DNA from: Polynucleobacter sp. es-MAR-4 | GTDB lineage: Bacteria > Pseudomonadota > Gammaproteobacteria > Burkholderiales > Burkholderiaceae | Length of the DNA: 64,000 nucleotides | NCBI RefSeq assembly: GCF_018882055.1 | Contig: NZ_JACVPF010000002.1 | Location: forward strand, 186,001 to 250,000 | Direction: 5' to 3' | In this document: piece after piece, positions 1 through 10,248 of the stretch | Layout: the number at the start of each line of letters is the position of its first letter | Position numbering within the stretch: the stretch's first letter is position 1 | The notes under the pieces: generated by a model | Database searches by the model: none | What the model was told of the DNA's origin: nothing | What the model saw: the letters and a program-made list of their open reading frames with translations, nothing else | Position numbers and translations under genes: made by a program

Positions 1-453
1 ATTGTCTTACTAAAAGGCGCCGATGAAGCCGGCTTCACCTTCTTTACCAATTACGAAAGCCAAAAAGGCAAAGACTTGGCCGTTCGCCCGCAAGCCGCTT
101 TATTATTTCATTGGCATGAGCTAGAACGTCAGGTTCGCATTAAAGGGGTGGTTGAGCGTGTTAGCCCCACCGAGAGCGATGAATACTTCCAATCCCGCCC
201 AGCCGCTTCCAGAATTGGGGCCTGGGCTTCGCCACAAAGCGCAGAGATCCCCAACCGAGAATATCTTGAAGAGGCTGAAAAACGCTTCGCAGCCGACTTT
301 GGAGATAAGGCACCAAGACCAGAGCATTGGGGCGGCTATCGTCTACACCCTACTGAAATTGAATTCTGGCAAGGACGTCCTTCACGCCTACACGATCGCA
401 TTCACTATCAACTAGACGGATCTAGCTGGCGAATTGCTCGTCTAGCGCCCTAG
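1..453 (+). CDS. pdxH: Pyridoxamine 5'-phosphate oxidase, 3' part (5' end outside window)
   Basis: FMN-dependent enzyme that oxidises pyridoxine or pyridoxamine 5'-phosphate to pyridoxal 5'-phosphate in the cytosol. The reading frame is open from base 1, so only about the last 150 codons are present. The C-terminal family signature is intact: [17 protein letters not shown] lies about 30 residues from the end, and an upstream [13 protein letters not shown] segment matches the FMN/substrate region. It ends in TAG at 451-453, two bases from the convergent msrA stop. Identity is secure; the missing N-terminus cannot be judged. Confidence 0.93.
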   Translation: MVLLKGADEAGFTFFTNYESQKGKDLAVRPQAALLFHWHELERQVRIKGVVERVSPTESDEYFQSRPAASRIGAWASPQSAEIPNREYLEEAEKRFAADFGDKAPRPEHWGGYRLHPTEIEFWQGRPSRLHDRIHYQLDGSSWRIARLAP

Positions 454-455
454 AG

Positions 456-1028
456 TTATTTAAATTCTGGCGCGATCAGAGATTGAAACTTTGATCTGAA
501 TTTTGCTAATTTAGGGGCAACGACTGCCATACAGTAGCCCTGCCCTGGGTGCTGACGAAAATAATTCTGGTGATAGTCCTCAGCTGGATAAATAACTGGC
601 GCAATATCAATTTGAGTCACGACTGGCTTAGAGTAGATCTTCGCATCCTCCAGCTCTTTGACTACCTCATGTGCTACCGTATTTTGACTCTCGCTATGAG
701 TAAAGATTACTGAGCGATATTGGGTACCATGATCATTGCCCTGGTAGTTCAAGGTAGTTGGATCATGAATAACAAAAAAGATTTCCAATAAATCACGATA
801 AGACACTACTGACGGATCAAAATAGACGTCAACGATTTCAGCATGTCCTGTTTGGCCTGAGCAAACAGACTCATAGTCAGGATTTGGCATCGCTCCTCCT
901 GCGTACCCTGAAACTACTGCACTGACGCCGGAGATTTGCTGGTAAACCGCCTCCAGACACCAGAAACAGCCGCCTCCTAAAGTGGCGCGTTCAAGGCTGG
1001 GGTGGTTTTTGAGGATGGATTCGTTCAT
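456..1028 (-). CDS. msrA: Peptide methionine (S)-S-oxide reductase MsrA
   Basis: Repairs the S-epimer of methionine sulfoxide in proteins using thioredoxin. The 190-residue product has the catalytic GCFWC motif at residues 20-24 and a likely resolving cysteine at about residue 166 in GQGYCM near the C-terminus. The length is normal for the short bacterial form, with no fused MsrB domain. The ATG at 1028 gives a short leader before the catalytic motif, as is usual. The start lies about 50 bases from the divergent aldehyde dehydrogenase start, so the two genes must share a short promoter region. Confidence 0.95.
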   Translation of the reverse strand: MNESILKNHPSLERATLGGGCFWCLEAVYQQISGVSAVVSGYAGGAMPNPDYESVCSGQTGHAEIVDVYFDPSVVSYRDLLEIFFVIHDPTTLNYQGNDHGTQYRSVIFTHSESQNTVAHEVVKELEDAKIYSKPVVTQIDIAPVIYPAEDYHQNYFRQHPGQGYCMAVVAPKLAKFRSKFQSLIAPEFK

Positions 1029-1079
1029 GCCTTTATCCTAATACCTTATTCAATCGTTTGCTTGCCCCACATAAAACCC

Positions 1080-2480
1080 ATGTCGATAAATCGCTTCACA
1101 CTCCAATTAGATGAAATCAAGGCAGCCTATGCCGCAGAACCCAACCCTAGCTTAGAGGTTCGTCTTGAACGAATTGGCCGCATTGAGCAAATGATTTCCG
1201 CCAATGAAGAAAAGATCTGCAAAGTCTTGATGGCGGATTTCGGCATTCGCAACCCAATTGAGAGTCGACTGCTCGAGTTTCAGATGATTTATCAAGCTTG
1301 TAAGCATGTTCGCAAGAATCTGAAAGAGTGGATGAAACCACAGCTAGTGCCAACACCTGGATTCCTGGGTTCATCTCATGCTTGGACGCAAATGCAATCT
1401 ATGGGTGTCGTGGGCATCATGAGCCCTTGGAATTACCCAGTCCAGCTCGCACTAGTTCCAGCCATCGCTGCTTTTGCAGCAGGCAACCGCGTTTGGCTAA
1501 AGCCCTCAGAAAGAAGTTCTCGTACCTCTGGATTTTTAGCAGCACTGATTCAGGAATATTTTCACCCGAGCGAGTTTTGCGTCACCGTTGGTGGCACTGA
1601 CGTTGCAGAATCTTTTGCAGCCCTACCTTTTGATCATCTCTTCTTTACTGGATCAGGCGACATTGGCAAAAAGGTGATGCGTGCAGCTGCAGATCACTTA
1701 ACACCAATTACCCTTGAGTTAGGCGGTAAATCACCAGCGATTATCGACCCCTCAGCCAAACTGAAAGATGCTGCCGCAAGCATCATTTACGGCAAACTAG
1801 CGAATGGTGGTCAAACCTGTATTGCCCCAGACTACGCAATAGTTCACGCAAATGATTGCGATACATTTATTCAAGCTATACAAAATGCAGCCCAAGAGCA
1901 GTTTTCAAATCCAGAAGATTTCACTGGTGCAATTGATGAACAACAACTGACACGCTGGGATCAGCTAGTTCAAGATGCAGTAGATCGTGGAGCGCAAGCA
2001 ATCCCACTCACCTCTACTGCTAATGCTGAATTGCCGTTCACACCAGTAGCACTCTTCAATGTTTCTGAAGATGCACTCATCATGCAAGAAGAGATATTTG
2101 GACCCATTCTGCCAATCGTAGCAATCAACGACATCGATTCAATCATTCGCTATATCAATAACCGTCCAAAACCATTGGCTCTATATTGGTTTGGCAAAGA
2201 TAAAAAAGTAATGCAACGCATTCTGACTGAGACTCGCTCTGGTGGCGTAACAATCAACGACACCCTATTGCATGCTGCAGTAGAAGACTTACCGTTTGGC
2301 GGCATTGGCGCAAGCGGTATGGGTGCCTATCATGGCAAAGCGGGTTTTGAGGCATTTAGTCATCGCAAATCCGTTTTAGAAGTTCGAGGCTTCTTCGGTC
2401 TGAATTTCTTACGCGGCACTAAATTGGCAAGACCGCCCTACGGCAAAGGCGTTGAGCGCTTATTGCGCTGGCTACGTTAA
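1080..2480 (+). CDS. NAD(P)-dependent aldehyde dehydrogenase, coniferyl-aldehyde-dehydrogenase-like
   Basis: Oxidises an aldehyde to a carboxylate; the natural substrate is unknown. The catalytic cysteine is Cys247 in GGQTC and the general base is Glu213 in ELGGKSP, with the MSPWNYP cofactor-pocket segment upstream. The 466-residue length and the C-terminal YGKGVERLLRWLR resemble the class-3 or coniferyl aldehyde dehydrogenase group, which often carries a hydrophobic or basic tail. The ATG at 1080 was chosen because upstream in-frame codons run antisense through the start of msrA. No metabolic partner gene is adjacent, so the function is only known at family level. Confidence 0.85.
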   Translation: MSINRFTLQLDEIKAAYAAEPNPSLEVRLERIGRIEQMISANEEKICKVLMADFGIRNPIESRLLEFQMIYQACKHVRKNLKEWMKPQLVPTPGFLGSSHAWTQMQSMGVVGIMSPWNYPVQLALVPAIAAFAAGNRVWLKPSERSSRTSGFLAALIQEYFHPSEFCVTVGGTDVAESFAALPFDHLFFTGSGDIGKKVMRAAADHLTPITLELGGKSPAIIDPSAKLKDAAASIIYGKLANGGQTCIAPDYAIVHANDCDTFIQAIQNAAQEQFSNPEDFTGAIDEQQLTRWDQLVQDAVDRGAQAIPLTSTANAELPFTPVALFNVSEDALIMQEEIFGPILPIVAINDIDSIIRYINNRPKPLALYWFGKDKKVMQRILTETRSGGVTINDTLLHAAVEDLPFGGIGASGMGAYHGKAGFEAFSHRKSVLEVRGFFGLNFLRGTKLARPPYGKGVERLLRWLR

Positions 2481-2512
2481 TCGCATGACTTGTAATTAAT
2501 TCGGGAAAACCC

Positions 2513-2541
2513 TTGTAATTACCTTCTTAAAATGCCATAAT
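2513..2541 (+). promoter_or_regulatory. Predicted sigma70-type promoter for the DEAD-box helicase gene
   Basis: A TTGTAA -35 element (2513-2518), a 17-base spacer and a CATAAT -10 element (2536-2541) lie downstream of the aldehyde dehydrogenase stop. Transcription would start near 2548 and give a leader of about 185 bases before the helicase ATG. The position and spacing are what the sequence shows; activity is inference. Confidence 0.55.
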
Positions 2542-2647
2542 GGGAGGCTTTTTAAAGCAATTTGATTCATCGCCCCCCAGCTATATTTCAGCGTACCGTT
2601 TAGAAGTCATAAACACCGAAGTTCAAAAAACGCGCTGCCGCCTGTCT

Positions 2648-2723
2648 GATGGTCGATGCCTTTGACCATCACACTCAAAAAAACAAAGAGTGTATACACG
2701 GAGACATCCCTTAAACGGGATGT
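2648..2723 (+). promoter_or_regulatory. Three consecutive hairpins in the leader of the DEAD-box helicase mRNA
   Basis: Three perfect inverted repeats follow one another: GATGGTC/GACCATC (2648-2670, 9-base loop), ACACTC/GAGTGT (2671-2693, 11-base A-rich loop) and ACATCCC/GGGATGT (2704-2723, 6-base loop). The last ends 8 bases before the ATG at 2732 and holds the only nearby purine-rich GGGA in its stem. A 10-base palindrome GTGTATACAC (2690-2699) overlaps the second stem. Leaders of cold-induced helicase genes in other bacteria are long and structured, so temperature control or autoregulation is a reasonable guess. Confidence 0.5.
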
Positions 2724-2731
2724 GTAATAGC

Positions 2732-4276
<1,545 letters not shown>

Positions 4277-4278
4277 AA

Positions 4279-4851
4279 ATGGTTCACCGTCGTCGCCTCC
4301 GTTCTGCATGGAATCGAGTCGATTCCGGTGAATTGCATCAAGCGCCACGCAAGTGGCAGTCTTGGCTCAGCGACACCGGTTCATTAACCCAAAAAATTGA
4401 ACGCGCAATCGGAAAAAAACTAGAGGTTCTAGTTCTGCGAGATTGTCGACAAAACCTAAATAGCGACGAGAGTCGCTATTTTCATTTCAAGATCCAACGT
4501 TGTCGGATTCGAGAAGTGCTGTTATGTGCCAATGGCACCCCACTTGTAATGGCGCATAGCATTATTCCGAGCACTAGTTCAAGTGGAAGCAACCACGAGG
4601 TATTGCGCTTAGGTAAAAAACCATTAGGTGCAGTGCTATTTGCTAAAACACGGATGCACTCCAAGAAAAAACCGATGCGTGAAATTTCTCGACTGGATAA
4701 ACAAAATGCATTATGGAGAAAGTGTTTCAAACAATATCCGCAATTGCCTTCTGTAGCATGGGGTAGGCGCACCCTGTATGAATTGAAGGGTCGACCACTT
4801 CTAGTAAGTGAAGTATTTCTACCTGCTCTACTCAATTACCCAAGTATTTAA
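4279..4851 (+). CDS. ubiC: Chorismate lyase (chorismate-pyruvate lyase)
   Basis: Removes pyruvate from chorismate to give 4-hydroxybenzoate, the ring precursor of ubiquinone. The 190-residue product carries the family landmarks: REVLLC in the centre, KPLGAVLF, WGRRTLYELKG and the C-terminal LLVSEVFLP. It starts two bases after the helicase stop, so it may be translated from the same message. Its stop overlaps the convergent hemD stop (4848-4851). ubiA is not in this window. The symbol is assigned from motif order; overall UbiC conservation is low. Confidence 0.85.
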   Translation: MVHRRRLRSAWNRVDSGELHQAPRKWQSWLSDTGSLTQKIERAIGKKLEVLVLRDCRQNLNSDESRYFHFKIQRCRIREVLLCANGTPLVMAHSIIPSTSSSGSNHEVLRLGKKPLGAVLFAKTRMHSKKKPMREISRLDKQNALWRKCFKQYPQLPSVAWGRRTLYELKGRPLLVSEVFLPALLNYPSI

Positions 4852-5657
4852 ATAGATATCCAGGCTTGCGACGCGGCAATCAAAGCCTCATCACCGGGCT
4901 CGCAAGTAAACACCTCACCAAAACCAATTTGCTCAGCAGCATCAGCAATATTGTGATGCGGGCAAATGGCTGTTGCTAGATCTAGCGGCAATTTTGCTTG
5001 ACCCAAATAGCGTACCGCTTCAGATGAGGTGAGTAGCCAAAGTGACTTAGCAAAATCCATCTCATGAATGTCGGTCCACAAGGGACTATTGAGATCTAAA
5101 GGCACGCGAGCATAAACCGAGAATGCATCGAGTTGTGCGCCAGCATGCTTCAAAGTATCGGCCAGCCAATCGCGCCCACCCTCACCTTTAAAGATGATGA
5201 CTTTCTTGGTGGACCAATCCCAATTTAGGGACTGCAATTCGGCCCATAAGCCTTCAGAATCCCATTGTGCGTTGCTCTGAGGAAGAATGATTTTTGTAGG
5301 GTTACTTTCAATACCAATACCGTGATTTTTAAGGGCTGCCATGCTACTGCCACCCATAACCCCTATTGATAGAGCCCGATCCGACACATCCTGCCAAGAC
5401 CTCTCCAATAAACGCATCGTGCATTCAATCGCATTTGGACTAACGAAAATGGCTAAGTCCGCAGTCTTGAGTGCTACGGAAATCTGCCCTAGCAAAACAT
5501 CATCACCCCTCGGGGCAATCGTCAGCAAAGGTAAAGAAATAATCTGAGGCGAAGTTTCTGAAGTAAAACCACTCTTGAGGAGACTTACCTGAAGCGCCTC
5601 CGACAATTGACGTGCCTGTCCGCTAGGACGGGTAACGACAATTGTTTTATTGCTCAT
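4848..5657 (-). CDS. hemD: Uroporphyrinogen-III synthase
   Basis: Closes and inverts ring D of hydroxymethylbilane to make uroporphyrinogen III, the branch point to heme, siroheme and B12. The 269-residue protein starts with VVTRPSGQA, typical of the family, has the VSPNA segment near residue 93, and otherwise shows the weak conservation expected of HemD. It lies directly downstream of hemC with about 20 bases between them. That order (hemC-hemD) is standard in proteobacteria and supports the call more than any single motif. No fused HemX domain is present. Confidence 0.88.
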   Translation of the reverse strand: MSNKTIVVTRPSGQARQLSEALQVSLLKSGFTSETSPQIISLPLLTIAPRGDDVLLGQISVALKTADLAIFVSPNAIECTMRLLERSWQDVSDRALSIGVMGGSSMAALKNHGIGIESNPTKIILPQSNAQWDSEGLWAELQSLNWDWSTKKVIIFKGEGGRDWLADTLKHAGAQLDAFSVYARVPLDLNSPLWTDIHEMDFAKSLWLLTSSEAVRYLGQAKLPLDLATAICPHHNIADAAEQIGFGEVFTCEPGDEALIAASQAWISI

Positions 5658-5679
5658 TAGAGAATTACCTTATTACCGC

Positions 5680-6660
5680 TTACTTCGGCAAACCGTTAGG
5701 CAATAAATGCTCAGCACCTTGAGAAATCAGATCGCGTGCAACTGACAAACCAAGTGCCTCGGCATCTTCCAAACTTTTTACTGAGCCTTGAGCGCTAGCC
5801 AAGCAACTTGCAGTACCGTCTACGCTAGCAACAAAAGAGCGGATGTTCATGTGGTCTTTATCCCAAGTAGCATAGGCTGCTAAAGGAACTTCGCAAGAAC
5901 CACCCAATTGACGTGACACCATACGCTCGGCAGTAACTGCGTAGAGAGTTGGCAAATCATTCAAGGGGGCAAGCCACTCTTTAATATTGGGATGTTTGCT
6001 GAGGGTTTCGATACCTAAAGCACCCTGCCCTGCGGCTGGAGTGTATGGGTCAATCGGTAACAGCGCACGGATACGACTCTCTAAACCAAGTCGCTTGAGA
6101 CCTGCAGCAGCCAAAATAATGGCTTGATACTCACCGCGATCAAGCTTACCCATGCGGGTATCTAAATTGCCCCGCAGGGGTTGGATCACTAAATGTGGGA
6201 ACTTGGATCTGAGTACTGACTCGCGTCGCAAGCTCGAAGTACCAACTACTGCACCCTTTGGCAAATCTTCGAGGCTAGCGAAGTCATTAGAAACAAATGC
6301 ATCATGAGCATCTTCCCGCGCCATGACGCAGGACAAATCAAAGCCCTCTGGCATGACCATAGGGACATCTTTTAGGGAATGCACCGCCAAATCCGCCCGG
6401 CCGTCTTCCAGGGCCGTTTCAAGCTCTTTTACAAATAAGCCCTTGCCGCCTACTTTGGATAGGGCTTTATCGAGTATTTGATCGCCCCGGGTAGTCATTC
6501 CCAAGATCTGTACATCACAAGCTGGATAGAGCTTTTTGAGGCAATCCCGGACGTGTTCAGCCTGCCACATAGCGAGCCGGCTCTCACGGGAGGCGATTAC
6601 TAGGCGCTGAGGGGTAGCGGATATAGGGGAGGTAGAGCTAGAAATGGGGGTTTGGGACAT
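5680..6660 (-). CDS. hemC: Porphobilinogen deaminase (hydroxymethylbilane synthase)
   Basis: Polymerises four porphobilinogens into hydroxymethylbilane in tetrapyrrole synthesis. The 326-residue protein has [17 protein letters not shown] at the N-terminus, [15 protein letters not shown] and the cofactor-attachment cysteine in [12 protein letters not shown] at about residue 252. The ATG at 6660 (MSQTP) gives a Ser/Pro-rich leader of about 17 residues; a longer open frame extends upstream but would run into argH. The start codons of hemC and argH are only 43 bases apart, so both promoters share that gap. hemD follows in the same operon. Confidence 0.95.
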   Translation of the reverse strand: MSQTPISSSTSPISATPQRLVIASRESRLAMWQAEHVRDCLKKLYPACDVQILGMTTRGDQILDKALSKVGGKGLFVKELETALEDGRADLAVHSLKDVPMVMPEGFDLSCVMAREDAHDAFVSNDFASLEDLPKGAVVGTSSLRRESVLRSKFPHLVIQPLRGNLDTRMGKLDRGEYQAIILAAAGLKRLGLESRIRALLPIDPYTPAAGQGALGIETLSKHPNIKEWLAPLNDLPTLYAVTAERMVSRQLGGSCEVPLAAYATWDKDHMNIRSFVASVDGTASCLASAQGSVKSLEDAEALGLSVARDLISQGAEHLLPNGLPK

Positions 6661-6691
6661 AACATTTAAAATAATCAAAGACCTACACCAA

Positions 6692-6703
6692 TATACTGCG
6701 TTT
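6692..6703 (+). promoter_or_regulatory. -10 element 6 bases before the argH start (candidate leaderless mRNA)
   Basis: TATACT at 6692-6697 is followed by GCGTTT and then the argH ATG at 6704. With normal spacing the transcript would begin at or within a base of the A of the ATG. No Shine-Dalgarno sequence lies upstream. I see no good -35 element. Confidence 0.35.
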
Positions 6704-8122
6704 ATGAGCTCATCAAAAAATTCCCTTGCCAACAAAGCCCAAGCTTGGTCGGCCCGTTTTAACGAACCCGTTGACGAACTGGTACAGCGTTATACCGCTT
6801 CCATTGGCTTTGATCAACGCTTTGCCTTAGTCGATATCGCTGGATCCTTAGCCCACGCTGAGATGCTGGCTTCTCAAAAGATTATTAGCGCGCAAGATTT
6901 AGCAGATATCCAAAAGGGTATGGCTCAGATTAAAGGCGAAATCGAGGCCGGTGAATTTAACTGGCAACTTGCACTGGAAGATGTGCACCTCAATATCGAA
7001 GCCCGCCTCACTGAATTGGTCGGCGATGCTGGAAAGCGTCTTCATACCGGTCGTTCACGTAACGACCAAGTCGCTACGGATTTACGTCTTTGGTTACGTG
7101 GCAGCGTGGATCAAATTGCAGCCACCCTCAAAACTTTACGAATTGCCTTGCTGGATCTTGCAGAAACTCACTCTGCCACAATCATGCCTGGTCACACTCA
7201 CTTGCAAGTAGCTCAGCCAATTACATTTGGCCATCACTTAATGGCTTATTACGAAATGTTTAGTCGTGATGCGAGTCGCTTGGCTGATTTACGCGCCCGC
7301 TTTAATCGTCTGCCGCTAGGTGCAGCTGCTTTAGCTGGAACGACCTACCCAATCGATCGCGAGCAAGTTGCCAAGACCCTAGGTTTTGATGGCATTTGCA
7401 ATAACTCTCTTGATGCCGTATCTGATCGTGACTTTGCGATTGAATTCTGTGCCTTTGCATCTATCTTGATGATGCACGTGTCGCGCTTATCCGAAGAGCT
7501 TGTACTCTGGCTTAGCCCACGCTTTGGCTTCATTGATTTGCCAGATCGCTTCTGCACTGGTAGCTCCATCATGCCGCAGAAAAAGAATCCCGATGTACCT
7601 GAATTAGCTCGCGGCAAAACTGGCCGCGTATATGGCGACTTAATCTCTTTATTAACTTTAATGAAGAGTCAGCCATTGGCATACAACAAAGATAATCAGG
7701 AAGATAAAGAGCCTTTGTTTGATGCTGTTGATACCGTACAAGATACTTTGCGCATCTTCGCTGATATGGTTCCGCATATTCAAGTAAAAGCAGATGTGAT
7801 GAAGGCTGCCGCTGAAGAAGGTTTTGCAACCGCAACTGACTTGGCTGATTACTTGGTTAAAAAAGGTTTAGCTTTCCGTGATGCCCATGAAGCCGTGGCT
7901 CATGCGGTGAAGGCCTGCGTTGGTCGCAACTGCATGCTTACCGACCTTACCCTTCCCGAGTTACGCTTTGCTTGTGGCTTAGATAATCGCCCTGAACTCA
8001 TGGGTGACGATGTCTTTGCCCTACTGACTGTCGATGGCTCCGTAAATTCTCGTCAACATGCTGGTGGCACCGCCCCAGCACAAGTGCTTGCTGCAATTAA
8101 ACGGGGTCGTGCAGATCTCTGA
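6704..8122 (+). CDS. argH: Argininosuccinate lyase
   Basis: Splits argininosuccinate into arginine and fumarate, the last step of arginine synthesis. The 472-residue protein carries the fumarase/aspartase-superfamily signature [12 protein letters not shown] at about residues 286-297 and the [17 protein letters not shown] segment near 110-126. The ATG at 6704 was chosen because the longer frame overlaps hemC. There is no Shine-Dalgarno sequence before it. The TRAP permease gene starts five bases after the stop codon, so the two may be co-transcribed, though no functional link is obvious. Confidence 0.96.
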   Translation: MSSSKNSLANKAQAWSARFNEPVDELVQRYTASIGFDQRFALVDIAGSLAHAEMLASQKIISAQDLADIQKGMAQIKGEIEAGEFNWQLALEDVHLNIEARLTELVGDAGKRLHTGRSRNDQVATDLRLWLRGSVDQIAATLKTLRIALLDLAETHSATIMPGHTHLQVAQPITFGHHLMAYYEMFSRDASRLADLRARFNRLPLGAAALAGTTYPIDREQVAKTLGFDGICNNSLDAVSDRDFAIEFCAFASILMMHVSRLSEELVLWLSPRFGFIDLPDRFCTGSSIMPQKKNPDVPELARGKTGRVYGDLISLLTLMKSQPLAYNKDNQEDKEPLFDAVDTVQDTLRIFADMVPHIQVKADVMKAAAEEGFATATDLADYLVKKGLAFRDAHEAVAHAVKACVGRNCMLTDLTLPELRFACGLDNRPELMGDDVFALLTVDGSVNSRQHAGGTAPAQVLAAIKRGRADL

Positions 8123-8127
8123 ACTGC

Positions 8128-8679
8128 ATGGGCTTTTGGGGAACACTTTCAACGGGAATTGACCGACTAAATCAATTCCTAGGCAAGATGGCTAGCATCA
8201 TGATCTTGCTATCTTGTGTAGTGTCAGCCGTCAATGCCGTACTCCGCTATAGCTTAGACATCAGTAACAATTGGCCGCTGGAATTGCAGTGGTACCTCTT
8301 TGCGGCCGCAGTGATGCTGGGCGCTGCATACACCCTCAAGCGTAATGAACATGTACGAGTCGATTTAATTTACTCGCAGCTTTCTGATCGCGGACGTCTT
8401 TATGTTGATCTCTTTGGCTTGATTGTCTTTTTAATGCCAGCCTGCATCTTATTTGCCTGGCTATCTTGGACTACTTTGTTTTATCCCTCATGGTTAGTCT
8501 CAGAGCATTCACTCAACGCAGGCGGTTTGTCGCGTTACCCCATTAAATTTGTTGTGCCTTTTGGCTTCTTTATGCTGAGCCTTCAAGGTCTATCTGAAAT
8601 TATTAAACGCATTGGTGCACTTAAAGGCAAAGCAACATTGCCAGCTGCCGATCTCCATTATGAAAAGCCCATGCAATGA
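8128..8679 (+). CDS. TRAP transporter small permease (DctQ family)
   Basis: Small membrane subunit of a sodium-driven tripartite ATP-independent periplasmic transporter. The 183-residue product has about four hydrophobic segments and the family features ELQWYLFAAAVMLGAAYTLKRNEHVRVD in two short blocks near residues 54-80. It begins five bases after argH and overlaps the large permease gene by an ATGA. The C-terminal tail is cytosolic and ends in LHYEKPMQ. The substrate cannot be told from the sequence. No periplasmic binding protein gene (DctP type) lies nearby, which is unusual. Confidence 0.9.
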   Translation: MGFWGTLSTGIDRLNQFLGKMASIMILLSCVVSAVNAVLRYSLDISNNWPLELQWYLFAAAVMLGAAYTLKRNEHVRVDLIYSQLSDRGRLYVDLFGLIVFLMPACILFAWLSWTTLFYPSWLVSEHSLNAGGLSRYPIKFVVPFGFFMLSLQGLSEIIKRIGALKGKATLPAADLHYEKPMQ

Positions 8680-10208
8680 TTCCACTTGAATGGATGCCAC
8701 CGCTGATGTTTGGCGGACTCATTGTCTTTATGTTGATCGGCTTTCCGGTAGCGTTCTCCTTGATGGCTGCAGGATTATTTTTTGCAGGCATTGCAATTGC
8801 TGAGAATTTCTTTGGCATGCCGTTTTTGCAAGCTATCCCGCAACGCATCTTTGGCAGCGTCCTCGCAAATGACTTACTTCTAGCAATCCCCTTCTTCACC
8901 TTCATGGGCGCCATCCTGGAGCGCTGCGGTCTTGCAGAAGAAATGCTGGACTCCATGGGCCAGCTCTTTGGACGCATTCGGGGCGGCCTTGGTTACTCAG
9001 TCATTATTGTGGGATTTATTCTGGGGGCGATCACTGGCACAGTAGCCGCTCAGGTGATCGCTATGGCGATGATCTCCCTACCCGTAATGATGCGCTACGG
9101 TTACAACATGCGCTACGCTACGGGCGTTTTAGCAGCTTCTGGGACCATTACCCAGCTAGTACCACCTTCGTTAGTGCTGATTGTGCTGGCTGACCAACTG
9201 AAAACCCAGAGCGGCAGCGCCGATGTGGGGAGTATGTACCTAGGGGCCTGGGGCCCCTCCCTCCTTCAAATTGCGCTTTTTGCCCTTTACACATTCTTCC
9301 TCTCCCGTTTTAGACCCGACTACCTACCAGCCACACCAGAAAACGAACTTACTTTAAAAGGCTGGGCACTCTGGAAAAAATGTCTCCTAGGGATCATTCC
9401 TTCAGCGGTGCTAATTTTCTTGGTGCTAGGAACCATCATGACGGGTATTGCGACCCCGACTGAGTCTGGCGCCATGGGTGCGATGGGCGCATTGATCTTG
9501 GCATGGATTCGTAGAGCAAGTATTCCCAATCTCAAGGGATTGATACAAGAGGCTTATCAAAACACGATGCGCATTACTGCGATGGTAGTCTTCATCCTCA
9601 TTGGCTCCACCTGCTTCTCGGTTGTCTTTCAGGGCGTTGACGGCGGTCACTGGGTAGAAGAATTATTTTCCAATCTTCCAGGAGGATGGGTTGGATTCCT
9701 AGTGGTCGTAAATCTGTTTGTATTTTTCCTGGCATTCTTCTTAGACTTTTTTGAAATCGCCTTCATCGTTGTACCTATGTTGGCACCTGTCGCAGTCAAA
9801 TTACTTGCACCAGTACTGCTCGCCTCCATGAATGGCAATCCTCAAGCTGCAGCCAGCGCGGCGCTAGTCTGGTTTGGCGTGATGCTTTGTGTGAATATGC
9901 AAACCTCATTTATGCATCCGCCATTCGGATTTGCACTGTTTTATCTCCGTGGAGTCGCGCCCAAAGAGGTGAAGAGTAGCGATATCTATTGGGGTGCACT
10001 ACCTTGGGTAGCCCTGCAACTCATCATGGTGGTGGTGGTAGCGGCATTCCCGGCACTAGTTACCACTTTCTTAGATAAGCCTGCTGCAGTAATTCAGAGC
10101 CAAGACTTTAATTTCACCAGCGGTGATGAGACTAAATCGGAAGCACCTGTAAGCAAGGTGGATGAAGATGCACCAGTAGTCTTTCAGCTTGATAAACCAG
10201 GTAAATAA
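8676..10208 (+). CDS. TRAP transporter large permease (DctM family)
   Basis: Main transport subunit of the TRAP system, with about a dozen hydrophobic segments over the first 450 residues. Family marks include GGLGYSVIIVGFILGAITGTVAAQV (in two blocks near 110-130), TPTESGAMGA near residue 262 and the Trp-rich C-terminal FGFALFYLRG. The 510-residue length includes a polar tail of about 45 residues after the last membrane segment, rich in Asp/Glu/Lys/Ser. It overlaps the small permease gene by four bases and is followed by a strong terminator. The substrate is probably an organic acid, by family only. Confidence 0.92.
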   Translation: MIPLEWMPPLMFGGLIVFMLIGFPVAFSLMAAGLFFAGIAIAENFFGMPFLQAIPQRIFGSVLANDLLLAIPFFTFMGAILERCGLAEEMLDSMGQLFGRIRGGLGYSVIIVGFILGAITGTVAAQVIAMAMISLPVMMRYGYNMRYATGVLAASGTITQLVPPSLVLIVLADQLKTQSGSADVGSMYLGAWGPSLLQIALFALYTFFLSRFRPDYLPATPENELTLKGWALWKKCLLGIIPSAVLIFLVLGTIMTGIATPTESGAMGAMGALILAWIRRASIPNLKGLIQEAYQNTMRITAMVVFILIGSTCFSVVFQGVDGGHWVEELFSNLPGGWVGFLVVVNLFVFFLAFFLDFFEIAFIVVPMLAPVAVKLLAPVLLASMNGNPQAAASAALVWFGVMLCVNMQTSFMHPPFGFALFYLRGVAPKEVKSSDIYWGALPWVALQLIMVVVVAAFPALVTTFLDKPAAVIQSQDFNFTSGDETKSEAPVSKVDEDAPVVFQLDKPGK

Positions 10209-10232
10209 AAAACCACCCGCAGGTGGTTTTTT
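10207..10232. terminator. Bidirectional Rho-independent terminator
   Basis: A perfect 11-base stem (AAAAAACCACC/GGTGGTTTTTT) closes on a CGCA tetraloop and runs directly into T-rich sequence. The A-tract on the left arm makes it work for the opposite strand too. It ends the TRAP operon (stop at 10206-10208) and the convergent decarboxylase gene (stop at 10249). Confidence 0.9.
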
Positions 10233-10248
10233 ATTAAGTAGCTATTAA

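Noticed and set aside
1002..1079. Longer start for the aldehyde dehydrogenase
   Set aside because: The extra codons lie over the msrA start on the other strand and do not match the family N-terminus.
8157..8177. A TTGAC...TCAA-like repeat inside the TRAP gene as a regulator site
   Set aside because: It is imperfect, lies in coding sequence and has the wrong spacing compared with the site before oxc.
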